Shown here: positions 6,957 to 14,066 of the stretch, one piece after another | Layout: each line of letters begins with the position of its first letter | How positions within the stretch are numbered: the first letter of the stretch is position 1 | NCBI RefSeq assembly: GCF_001884105.1 | Contig: NZ_MACI01000016.1 | Span: 1 to 39,364 of the forward strand | Reading direction: 5' to 3' | Length of the DNA: 39,364 nucleotides | Origin: Bacillus luti | GTDB taxonomy: Bacteria > Bacillota > Bacilli > Bacillales > Bacillaceae_G | Translations under genes and position numbers: made by a program | The notes under the pieces: model-generated | What the model was told of the DNA's origin: nothing | The model's input: only the letters and a program-made list of their open reading frames with translations | Databases searched by the model: none

Positions 6957-7292
6957 ATGAAGTGTATTGTTTGTTCAGAGAATCATTTACATTTGAAATT
7001 TTGGTGTGATAACCTTCAGGTTTGCAATCAAACATGTGTAAAAAAATTGAAAGAAAAAGGCGTTGAAAAAGTGATACAAGAAAAGGAAAGAGAAATTGAA
7101 TTAATGCGAGGACATATAGAATATATCAATTCTGGTTCTACAAGCGGCTTCTTTCTGTACGAGCATGGAGGAATGGATAGGGAACAATGGTTAGAAGAAA
7201 GAGAAGGGCTCTTACAAGAAATACATCGCTTAAAACAAGAGATTGAAACGTTAAAACAACATCCAAAAGTACGGCTGCACTATCTTTTTTAA
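6957..7292 (+). CDS. CxxC mini-protein with coiled coil and RLHYLF tail (copy 2)
   Basis: A 111-aa protein: CxxC at residues 3-6 (CIVC), further cysteines at 17, 23 and 27, then a charged coiled coil and the exact C terminus PKVRLHYLF. Start ATG 6957 lies behind AAGAGGTG. It is a paralogue of the 3419 and 7408 products. A four-cysteine zinc site is inferred. The fixed end, directly at the stop codon, suggests that the free C terminus is bound by another protein. Confidence 0.8.
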   Translation: MKCIVCSENHLHLKFWCDNLQVCNQTCVKKLKEKGVEKVIQEKEREIELMRGHIEYINSGSTSGFFLYEHGGMDREQWLEEREGLLQEIHRLKQEIETLKQHPKVRLHYLF

Positions 7293-7295
7293 AAA

Positions 7296-7388
7296 ATGAT
7301 GAAAAGGAAGTTAGAGTGTTACAAAAACATAGTTCGGATCGAATTCCATGATCAAATCGTCCAAGGAGACGCTTATTTGCCATTTTAA
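7296..7388 (+). CDS. Possible 30-aa peptide
   Basis: A 30-codon frame starting 3 bp after the stop of the 6957 gene, with two successive ATGs (7296, 7299) and a TAA at 7386-7388. There is no separate ribosome site, so it would depend on translational coupling. The sequence ends IVQGDAYLPF and has a protein-like amino acid mix, but it is short and could be chance. Confidence 0.3.
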   Translation: MMKRKLECYKNIVRIEFHDQIVQGDAYLPF

Positions 7389-7407
7389 AAGAAAAGAGGA
7401 ATAGGAT

Positions 7408-7713
7408 ATGAAATGTATTTCATGCGATCAAGAAATCAAAGGAAAAGGGTATTTATACAACAGATTTAACGTGTGTTCTGAAGAAGGAAAATGTCTAGAT
7501 GAATTACAAAACGAAGGCATCGAAGAGTTGATTTATAAAAAAGAACGATGGATCGAAAGATTCACAAATTACTTACAAGAATTAGAGGAACAATCGTCTG
7601 AAGATAATAAGGAAGAAAAAAAATTAAGGATATCGGAAACGATTGGGGTACTTAAAGAACACATGGAAAAACTGAAGAAACATCCGGATGTTCGGCTGCA
7701 GTATCTTTTTTAA
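7408..7713 (+). CDS. CxxC mini-protein with coiled coil and RLQYLF tail (copy 3)
   Basis: A 101-aa third member of the family: CxxC at residues 3-6 (CISC), cysteines at 23 and 29, then a charged coil with a Glu/Lys-rich hinge at about 72-80, ending HPDVRLQYLF directly at the stop. Good AAGAGGA site. Compared with copy 2, only the head CxxC, the coil periodicity and the tail are kept, as in an old duplication. Function unknown. Confidence 0.8.
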   Translation: MKCISCDQEIKGKGYLYNRFNVCSEEGKCLDELQNEGIEELIYKKERWIERFTNYLQELEEQSSEDNKEEKKLRISETIGVLKEHMEKLKKHPDVRLQYLF

Positions 7714-7787
7714 CGTTTACATACAGGATTATAGACAAAAAAAGGAAATTTGTGTTATAAGGTCACTATAAAAGGGAGGGAATAAAA

Positions 7788-8474
7788 TTGAATCGTGATG
7801 CAATACCAAAAATAAAAATATCAGCTGCGTTTTATGGGGTTTTAAAAGTGGATTTGATTAAATGGATAGAAGGATTACCGAAAGAAATTTCGTTGGGACA
7901 CGAGTGGAAAGAGCTTAAGAAACAAGACATTATGGAAATATTGGACGGGCTTTATAAAAACGAAAAGTATCATGAATTACTACACGAACGGATTAAAAAT
8001 GAGTTCGAAGATTCAACTGGCATTGGACCAAAGGATACAGAAGCGATCCTTGAATGTACAACAACAGAGCGAAAACGTTGGGAGAAATCAGGGAAATTAG
8101 ACGTAGTAAATTATTTTGAAGCCGGTACAAGAAGACATCCAATAAATATTCCTATGTATAGTCGGTTACAACTAGAATCTATTACAGAAGAAGAAATTCA
8201 ATCTTGGAGAGATGAACACGAAACAAATAAAGAAAATAAACGGAAATTGAAAGAATCGTATGAAGAAATGGAAGTGAGATATGTTATTGCTGAAGGTGTG
8301 AAACAGGATTATATATCAAAAGTAATTGGACCGTTGGTCTATTATAAGGAGGAAGATCTACAGGATCAAATCGAGTACATAAAAGAGCAAATGAAAGAGC
8401 ATTTTCGAGATGGATATACGTTTTTTGTAAAAGAAAAGCCTAGTAATCAAGTAATTTTTGTAGAAACTGTGTGA
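7788..8474 (+). CDS. Protein of unknown function, possibly DNA-binding
   Basis: A 228-aa protein read from TTG 7788, 7 bases after AAAGGGAGGG. The middle (TTTERKRWEKSGKLDVVNYF) has the look of a helix-turn-helix plus wing, as in small MerR/Xis-like domains, followed by a long charged helix and an alpha/beta end. I cannot assign a family. It is the last gene of the rightward operon and the gene nearest the antisense RNA and primase, so a replication accessory or regulatory role is possible but unproven. Confidence 0.7.
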   Translation: MNRDAIPKIKISAAFYGVLKVDLIKWIEGLPKEISLGHEWKELKKQDIMEILDGLYKNEKYHELLHERIKNEFEDSTGIGPKDTEAILECTTTERKRWEKSGKLDVVNYFEAGTRRHPINIPMYSRLQLESITEEEIQSWRDEHETNKENKRKLKESYEEMEVRYVIAEGVKQDYISKVIGPLVYYKEEDLQDQIEYIKEQMKEHFRDGYTFFVKEKPSNQVIFVETV

Positions 8475-8599
8475 AGAATGGTGAATAATGTTGCATTTAA
8501 TCTATTAAAAAACGATTTTTTCTGTTACAGTAAAGGGAGATACAGAGAAAAAAAGTTTAAAAACTAGAATTATATGTAAAAAAATGTAAAATGAAATAA

Positions 8600-8685
8600 A
8601 TAAAAAAAGATCTACGTGGAAGGTAGATCTCCTTACGATTAGCTTCTCCCGCCAGAGAAAAGACTAATATCTGCTACTTAAAATA
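8600..8685 (-). ncRNA. Leftward antisense RNA upstream of the primase (copy-control candidate)
   Basis: Read leftward: a promoter TTGTTT (near 8708-8713), 17 bp, TATATT (near 8685-8690); then an RNA of about 80 nt with stem-loop ATTAG-t-CTTTTCTC / GGGAGAAG-CTAAT (13 pairs with a bulge and two G-U) and loop TGGC, whose CUGG fits the YUNR U-turn; then a second stem AGATCTAC/GTAGATCT (8608-8615, 8623-8630) running into T7. This is a complete small transcription unit, complementary to the leader of the 8811 gene. Such counter-transcribed RNAs control replication of many Gram-positive theta plasmids. Confidence 0.6.
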
Positions 8686-8810
8686 TAACATCGAAAAAAC
8701 AAAAAAACAAGCTTTTTTATGTTATTTAATTAAGTAATCAATAAGTCCTTCTCTTCGGTTGGGAAAATTTGCTATCGTGCTGTTTTTTCAACATAGGGAG
8801 GGATTTTATT

Positions 8811-10964
8811 ATGCCTGAAAATAGTACAAACTATTTAGCTTATAGATTTTTGACAAGAATTTGTGATCCGAGTGAAAAGATTGTAATTGGAATTTTGCAC
8901 GAAGATCCTAATGTAACAAATGAATGGGGAAAAAGAACCGTATTTCATATAGAAGTTCCAGTTTCGGACCTTAACGAACCCGAAAATAAATGGGTGCTGC
9001 AAAGTGGGAAACAAACATTCTATCCATTAACATTAAATAAAAAACATGGGAAATCGCTATTTTTTATTATCAATGGTGGTGGAACAAAGAATTCGGAAAT
9101 TAATAAAATACGGGTCCAATTTATCGATGTGGATCTAGCGAAAGAAAAATTTCATTTCGAAAATGAAAAAGATGCTCGTGAAAAAGAAACAGAATTAAAA
9201 AAAACAGGTCTATATTCTGTTGTAAAGGTCGCAAAATCAAAATTAACAGAAGAATGGGCTGTTACGACTGTATTAACACAAAAAGAAGTGAAAAAGAAAA
9301 AAGATGCATATCTTTTACAACATAAATTCGATTTAAAAGATGTATTACTGACTGAAACATATTCTGGATTCCACGGAATATGGGTTATAAAAGACGGAGA
9401 TCCGACTACATATAAAAAGATTCAAACGGCGTTGGCAAGGAAGTTTGGTAGCGATACAGAAGGAATCACGAATTTAGCTAAAATGTTACGGATTAATAAC
9501 TTTTTACACAACAAATACCCTGAAAAATTCTTGGTAAAGTTGATTCAAGATACGGAAAAAGTTTGGACTCAAGAAGAAATTGTGAAGAAATATAAATTGG
9601 ATTTGGTAGAAAAACAGGAAAATGGTTATAGAGAAGAAGAAATGTTAACCGTAAGTGAAAGTTTAACTGGGATTTCTACAATCCAAAAAGTAAAGAAAAT
9701 CGTAAAAGGCAAAGCTTTGGGCATTGAATTTAAAAAACCGATGCCGTTACGTAATGTAAAAACTGAAATGAGCTTAAACGATTGTTTCCAATCACTAAAA
9801 AAACTTCGATTAGAAATGTTCTTGGAAGATGAGATGTTGCAAGAAGGGAATGTGAATTGTCCATTTCACAATGATAACAAGGAATCCGCTAGTGTTTATG
9901 TAGGGAATAATGGCGATTATTTATTCCATTGTCATGCCTGTAATGTTGGTACAAAAAACATCGTTTCACTGTATAGATCGAAAACAGGAAAAGGTTTGAT
10001 AAAAAGTGTAAAAGATTTAGCTCGTATTATCGGAATTAAAATTATAGAAACAGAGTTCGAAAAGGAACAAATGGAGAAGTACAAGGAAAATCGTATGTTC
10101 CTTTCAGAAGACATGAGTGTAGAACTTCCAAACACTTGGGAGTGGCTTGTGAAAAGTGATCGAAATAGCTACTTAGATTTCTTTAATCGTATTGCTGAAA
10201 CAAAATTTGTAAAAGATGAATTTCAGTATAAAGGTCATAATGTTTTCTTTGTTTCTTTGAATCATATAAAAAGGGAATTTGAGAAAAAAAACAGAGGAAG
10301 AACGGGTCTTATAACGGTTTTTCGTACGATTCAATTATTATGTATTTTAGGTTTTATAGAAAAAGTTCCGTTAGAATCAGTCCAAGAAGATCTTCAAAAA
10401 AGAGCTATACGTGAGATTGGAATGAAAAAAGAACATCTTCTTAAATTGAATAGGAAAAAAGATGCTGAGATGATGAAGCCAATTAACTTTTACATAGTTC
10501 ATAATTGGTTTATGAAGGCTGACGAAATCGAAGATATAGCTATTAAATTGAATGAAATAGGCTTTACTTTCAAAAATCATTTAAATAAAACGATTTTAAT
10601 CAAACTATTTGGTAAAGAATTTGGCGATAAAATTTATCCCGACGAGCGAATCGTTCCAAGAAAGTTCGAAGAAACAGAAGAGAAAGTGATGAAGAAAATA
10701 AAAGAAGAAATCGATAAACGAGGTTTTGCCATCAAAGAAGAGCTTGAAAAGAATATTAATATTGTTTATCGAAAAAAAGCTGGCAAAGAAAACGTGGGAA
10801 AAGTAGTTAAATTGTCTGTGAGTGAAAAGAAGAAAATCATTGATAAACTATTTAAAACAATCATTCCACAATCTTACCAAGTGAAAAAAGTCCGTGGGGA
10901 AGAGCAAAAGGGACAGTTGGGTTACACTGGAGATAAAACGATCATAACTGTAGTTTACAAGTGA
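8811..10964 (+). CDS. PrimPol-type primase/replication protein with CHC2-like zinc finger
   Basis: A 717-aa protein starting at ATG 8811 behind AGGGAGGG. An archaeo-eukaryotic primase-like domain is seen by FIDVD (Asp106, Asp108; metal-binding DxD), SGFHG (185-189; the sxH motif) and an LxKMLRINNFLHNK stretch (about 223-235), which matches the later RxPxTxNxK region. A DnaG-like zinc finger follows: C350-x2-H353 and C374-x2-C377. The C-terminal third is helical, with a possible winged helix at about 495-525, and has no visible Walker ATPase motif, so no helicase is fused. It is the best candidate for the plasmid replication protein. A possible copy-control RNA lies upstream and a strong terminator follows. 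Confidence 0.8.
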   Translation: MPENSTNYLAYRFLTRICDPSEKIVIGILHEDPNVTNEWGKRTVFHIEVPVSDLNEPENKWVLQSGKQTFYPLTLNKKHGKSLFFIINGGGTKNSEINKIRVQFIDVDLAKEKFHFENEKDAREKETELKKTGLYSVVKVAKSKLTEEWAVTTVLTQKEVKKKKDAYLLQHKFDLKDVLLTETYSGFHGIWVIKDGDPTTYKKIQTALARKFGSDTEGITNLAKMLRINNFLHNKYPEKFLVKLIQDTEKVWTQEEIVKKYKLDLVEKQENGYREEEMLTVSESLTGISTIQKVKKIVKGKALGIEFKKPMPLRNVKTEMSLNDCFQSLKKLRLEMFLEDEMLQEGNVNCPFHNDNKESASVYVGNNGDYLFHCHACNVGTKNIVSLYRSKTGKGLIKSVKDLARIIGIKIIETEFEKEQMEKYKENRMFLSEDMSVELPNTWEWLVKSDRNSYLDFFNRIAETKFVKDEFQYKGHNVFFVSLNHIKREFEKKNRGRTGLITVFRTIQLLCILGFIEKVPLESVQEDLQKRAIREIGMKKEHLLKLNRKKDAEMMKPINFYIVHNWFMKADEIEDIAIKLNEIGFTFKNHLNKTILIKLFGKEFGDKIYPDERIVPRKFEETEEKVMKKIKEEIDKRGFAIKEELEKNINIVYRKKAGKENVGKVVKLSVSEKKKIIDKLFKTIIPQSYQVKKVRGEEQKGQLGYTGDKTIITVVYK

Positions 10965-10994
10965 AACACCGAAGAATGAATTCGGTGTTTTTTT
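10965..10994 (+). terminator. Terminator of the primase gene
   Basis: AACACCGAA (10965-10973) pairs with TTCGGTGTT (10981-10989) around a 7-base loop and runs into a T tract. It begins immediately after the stop codon. Confidence 0.9.
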
Positions 10995-11074
10995 GATAGA
11001 AAAATGTTACCTTTTTTTATTCAAAAAAACAGTACAAGCCTTAGAGCCATAAGGCTTTATTTAAAAATATTATT

Positions 11075-11137
11075 GGGTATAAATATAATAAGGGTAATTT
11101 ATGTATTAAAGAATAAAATCTTTTTATATTTATACCC
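11075..11137. repeat. Perfect 14-bp inverted repeat in the post-primase gap
   Basis: GGGTATAAATATAA (11075-11088) and TTATATTTATACCC (11124-11137) are perfect arms separated by 35 bp. The region is AT-rich, with T8A8 at about 11184-11199, and lies in a gene-free stretch of about 780 bp next to the replication protein. It may be part of an origin or a regulatory hairpin. Confidence 0.5.
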
Positions 11138-11572
11138 ATTTACATTTGATTAAGAAATCAGTGGTATCAAGGGCTTAAGGGGTTTTTTTTAAAAAAAAGA
11201 GGTAACATTTTGTATATCAGTGTATTTTATTGTTTTTTATTTTAAATAAGGGGACAAATGTTTGTATTTTTCTTTTAAAAAGATGTGAATTTACGAACAT
11301 CACGTAGGAGGACAAAGTTCGGGGATGTATCCCTAAGAGTAATGTAAAATTATTTTGTTTTTATGGAAGAGGAAAATACATATGGTTTATGTATTAGATA
11401 AAAGATTACTTTTTCATATCTCTATAACCTTTATAAAAAGTTCCTTTAGAATATGAGGAGTTTTTTTGGATGGTTTAAATAATAATTTCATAATTTGTTA
11501 GTGTGGTTATATTACAAGTTATAAGTGCATATACCTACTTTTTGTTGTAAGTTCACAATGTATACAAAAAAG

Positions 11573-11599
11573 AGATCTCCATCCCCGGGAGGTCTTTTT
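11573..11599 (+). terminator. Terminator-like hairpin
   Basis: Stem AGATCTCC (11573-11580) and GGAGGTCT (11588-11595) with one G-U pair, followed by T5. It would end a transcript from the 11000-11570 region, for which no clear gene is visible. Confidence 0.55.
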
Positions 11600-11745
11600 C
11601 TATTTAGGGGAAAAAGGGCTAGTTATTTAGGAGTTAATACAAAACCATTAGGGGATGAATTAAAACGTGAATAAAGGTTATTTTAAGTTATGAAATTTTG
11701 GTTCTAAAAAAAACATTGATACATATTTTAATAGTAAGGCGAGAG

Positions 11746-11779
11746 GAGAATTCACAAAAATTAGAAAGGGTGAATTCTC
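11746..11779 (+). promoter_or_regulatory. Leader hairpin over the ribosome site of the 11780 gene
   Basis: GAGAATTCAC (11746-11755) and GTGAATTCTC (11770-11779) are perfect 10-bp arms; the AAAGG of the ribosome site lies in and next to the 14-base loop and the TTG start comes directly after the stem. It could control translation, or be an operator on DNA. Confidence 0.5.
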
Positions 11780-12328
11780 TTGAAAGAGAAGTATGTTGTA
11801 AATGTAGAAGAAAGTAGAGAGGTTATAAATAAATCTTATTCTCTGTACAAAAAACGGAATCTGGGAAATATAATGGCTTGGCATAAATTTTTATCGATTA
11901 GATTTGAAATGGATTACAAGAAGAAATATTTAATGTATTACAACGATGATCTAGAATCAGTTGGGGAACTATTACTATATAATTCGTTGTGTAAGTTTTC
12001 TAAAGGGAAAGTAAAACCCCAAGTACAAGTTTCGGTCAAATGTAAGAATGGAAAAACATATAGACTGGACATGGCTTATCCCTTGGGTATTTATAAAATT
12101 GCTGTAGAAGTAGATGGTAAAGATCACTTGAATCCCATACAGAGACAAAAGGATATAATAAGAGATCAATTTTTAAGAAAAGAAAATGTGTTTGTTATAC
12201 GGGTTACAGGACGGGAAGTGTTTCAAGATGTAGAGAGGACAAGAGAAAGAGTCCTTGTAAAGATAAAGGAAATTATTGATAATCAGATAGTACCAATCGT
12301 TTCCGCTTTAAAAAAAGTTGATAAATAA
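11780..12328 (+). CDS. DUF559/Vsr-like PD-(D/E)XK nuclease-domain protein
   Basis: A 182-aa protein whose C-terminal half has a nuclease core: YRLD (Asp97), then IAVEVDGK (Glu110, Lys114), then QKDIIRDQFLRKENVFVIRVTG, the usual helix and strand of DUF559/very-short-patch-like endonuclease folds. The N-terminal 60 residues are unassigned. TTG 11780 is the start, 7 bp after AAAGGGTGA. Such proteins on plasmids may act in DNA repair or defence; the substrate is unknown. Strong terminator after the stop; it is a single-gene unit. A second member occurs at 22740. Confidence 0.7.
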   Translation: MKEKYVVNVEESREVINKSYSLYKKRNLGNIMAWHKFLSIRFEMDYKKKYLMYYNDDLESVGELLLYNSLCKFSKGKVKPQVQVSVKCKNGKTYRLDMAYPLGIYKIAVEVDGKDHLNPIQRQKDIIRDQFLRKENVFVIRVTGREVFQDVERTRERVLVKIKEIIDNQIVPIVSALKKVDK

Positions 12329-12331
12329 AAA

Positions 12332-12360
12332 GCCACAAACTAAAAAGTTTGTGGCTTTTT
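12332..12360 (+). terminator. Terminator of the 11780 gene
   Basis: GCCACAAACT (12332-12341) pairs perfectly with AGTTTGTGGC (12346-12355) around AAAA, then T5. Confidence 0.92.
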
Positions 12361-12362
12361 CC

Positions 12363-12480
12363 ATTTAGGGGTATCGCCAGCATTTTGGAAAAAGCCCACG
12401 CTAAGCAAAAAATACAATAAGATATCCATATGGACATCTTATTTACATAATGATCGTTCTCGGAAGTAAAGTTTTAAAAG
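12363..12480 (+). repeat. Dispersed repeat element, copy A (end motif plus hairpin)
   Basis: It starts with GGGGTATCGCCA (12368-12379), continues through CACGCTAAGC (to 12406) and contains a hairpin AATAAGAT (12416-12423) / ATCTTATT (12436-12443) with inner TCCATATGGA. The right part recurs at 35615-35690 and the left part, inverted, at 36340-36386. The hairpin differs at paired positions (GAT/ATC here, GCT/AGC there), so the stem is conserved by compensation. Confidence 0.7.
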
Positions 12481-12515
12481 TAATTTATCCATAGTGATAT
12501 TAAAATTACTACTAA

Positions 12516-12560
12516 CAGGGGTAGCACCACATCGCTATCAAAACAAAGTACCCCCTAAAA
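12516..12560 (-). repeat. Short palindrome-ended repeat (degenerate, minus orientation)
   Basis: Read leftward it begins TTTAGGGGGTACTTTG and ends GTGGTGCTACCCC. It resembles 13886-13931, which begins with the same TTTAGGGGGTACTTT and ends GTGGCGATACCCC. The two face opposite ways on either side of the 12668 gene. Confidence 0.5.
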
Positions 12561-12667
12561 CAAATAATATTACTATATCTATTTATTAAATAGTTCCAGA
12601 TTTAAGGATATTAATGTATACTTATTCGGGTGCTAATTGTGATACATCATTCTAAAGGAGGATTAAC

Positions 12668-13732
12668 TTGAACAACACGAACATCTCATTAGAGAATCAA
12701 GACATTATCAGTGACATCGATGAAATATTACCAAAACTCGAGAGGATGCAGGGGAAGTATGAGGTACGCGAGGATAAAAAAAAGCTAGAGGACGAACCTT
12801 GGAAGAAGCGTTACGATAAGGCGAGCAGCGAATTCTATCATAGAAGCAAAGCCATGTTGGATATTTCAACGTTTTTCGATTTAAAAAATACTAAAAACCA
12901 CGCTATATTAGCTGCTGGTATTTATCTTTCAATGTGTATCTTCATTGGGTTCCCTGAAGACCAATTTTTTTCATTTGCTTTTGGATATATCTTACTTACG
13001 TTTTTTATTTGGGTTCCTCTTGTTTTTGTTATTATAGAGCCCATCAATAAAATACTTAATATCAAAATAGAACGACGCAAAGAACAAAACAGAAAAGAGT
13101 TAGAAGAGATTAAAAAACGAGAATATCCTATTCTATTTGAAAACAAGCCGAGTTATGTATATATGGAAGAACAAAGAGAGTACACTCAACAAGAGATCGA
13201 ACCATTAAAAAAACAATACCCTGAATTCAAATACATACTATACGCGTCATACGGATTTTCTGATACGATTGATAGATTGCAATACGTCCGCTATGTGTTA
13301 GCAAGTGGACAAGCACAAACATTAGATATTGCAGAAGATATGATGTTTGATCGCTGTGATGCACAACGCGCACAACGAGAGGCTAGAATCTATGGAAATA
13401 ATGAACCAATTCGTGCATACCTAGAAGAGAAAAGAAGAAAAGAAGAAGCTGAGTATCAACAAAGTCGTGAAGAATATGCAAGAAGAGAAGCTCAGGAAAC
13501 AGCATGGTTACAGGAACAAGACCGAAAACGCCAACAAGCATTAATAGATGAAGATCGTATGAACATTGCAGGCATGGCAACACATGCACGTCAGAATGGT
13601 AAAGACCGTGCAACAGTGCGGATGTATGACGACATGCTGGACCGCAGCTATCATGAACGTTTGGATGAAGACAGGACATATGAATATGGAAAAGATGATA
13701 AGGCGTCGGATATAGGAGGCGGAGGTCTCTAA
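12668..13732 (+). CDS. Two-transmembrane protein with long charged C-terminal region
   Basis: A 354-aa protein from TTG 12668, 7 bp after AAAGGAGG. N-terminal acidic helix; two membrane segments at about 78-97 and 102-124 (the second GYILLTFFIWVPLVFVII); then a cytoplasmic helix rich in Arg, Glu and Gln (about 225-310), ending in a GGGGL tail. No family recognised. It has a slightly higher GC content than its neighbours and is bracketed by repeats of the GGGGTATCGCCA type pointing inward (12368 and 13931), so it may have arrived as a cassette. Strong terminator downstream. Confidence 0.7.
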   Translation: MNNTNISLENQDIISDIDEILPKLERMQGKYEVREDKKKLEDEPWKKRYDKASSEFYHRSKAMLDISTFFDLKNTKNHAILAAGIYLSMCIFIGFPEDQFFSFAFGYILLTFFIWVPLVFVIIEPINKILNIKIERRKEQNRKELEEIKKREYPILFENKPSYVYMEEQREYTQQEIEPLKKQYPEFKYILYASYGFSDTIDRLQYVRYVLASGQAQTLDIAEDMMFDRCDAQRAQREARIYGNNEPIRAYLEEKRRKEEAEYQQSREEYARREAQETAWLQEQDRKRQQALIDEDRMNIAGMATHARQNGKDRATVRMYDDMLDRSYHERLDEDRTYEYGKDDKASDIGGGGL

Positions 13733-13814
13733 TAACGTATCATGCTTTATCTTACAATAATGCGAAAAACTAATGCTTAAGAAACGTATGAGCGTACATT
13801 TACATATTAAATAG

Positions 13815-13856
13815 AAAAGCCGATTTCCTATACAAAGGAAATCGGCTTTTTTATTT
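13815..13856 (+). terminator. Terminator of the 12668 gene
   Basis: AAAAGCCGATTTCC (13815-13828) pairs perfectly with GGAAATCGGCTTTT (13837-13850), followed by a T tract. Confidence 0.92.
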
Positions 13857-13885
13857 ATGAAATCGTTATTGTTATTATCTATTTA

Positions 13886-13931
13886 GGGGGTACTTTAAAA
13901 TCCTAGCTTGATGGGCATGTGGCGATACCCC
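13886..13931 (+). repeat. Short palindrome-ended repeat (plus orientation)
   Basis: Runs from AGGGGGTACTTT to GGCATGTGGCGATACCCC. The end TGGCGATACCCC is the reverse complement of the 12368 end and matches 36371-36382. It resembles the small dispersed repeats of B. cereus-group genomes, but I cannot name the class from sequence alone. Confidence 0.5.
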
Positions 13932-14066
13932 ATTTAAAACAAAAACCAAGGGAGAGGGTTTCCCTGACTTAAAAACTAAATTACAAGATTAATAAATTGT
14001 CTTATATTGTGTTTCGAGTGACTCTATGTATTTATATTTTAAATTGGTAAAAAGACAAGTAATAGT

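Larger units (their letters stand above)
10995..11745. other. Gene-free AT-rich region, possible replication origin
   Basis: No convincing gene. It contains a small hairpin GCCTTA/TAAGGC (11038-11055), the 14-bp inverted repeat above, a T8A8 tract, GGGA/TCCC at 11322-11333 and a terminator-like stem at 11573-11598 (AGATCTCC/GGAGGTCT, then T5). A 24-codon frame at 11382-11456 behind GGAAGAGG is possible but weak. Position next to the primase and its strong AT content fit an origin; no iterons were seen. Confidence 0.35.

Noticed and set aside
11382-11456. 24-codon frame with a GGAAGAGG site
   Set aside because: Too short and hydrophobic by composition only; kept only as a remark in the gene-free region.
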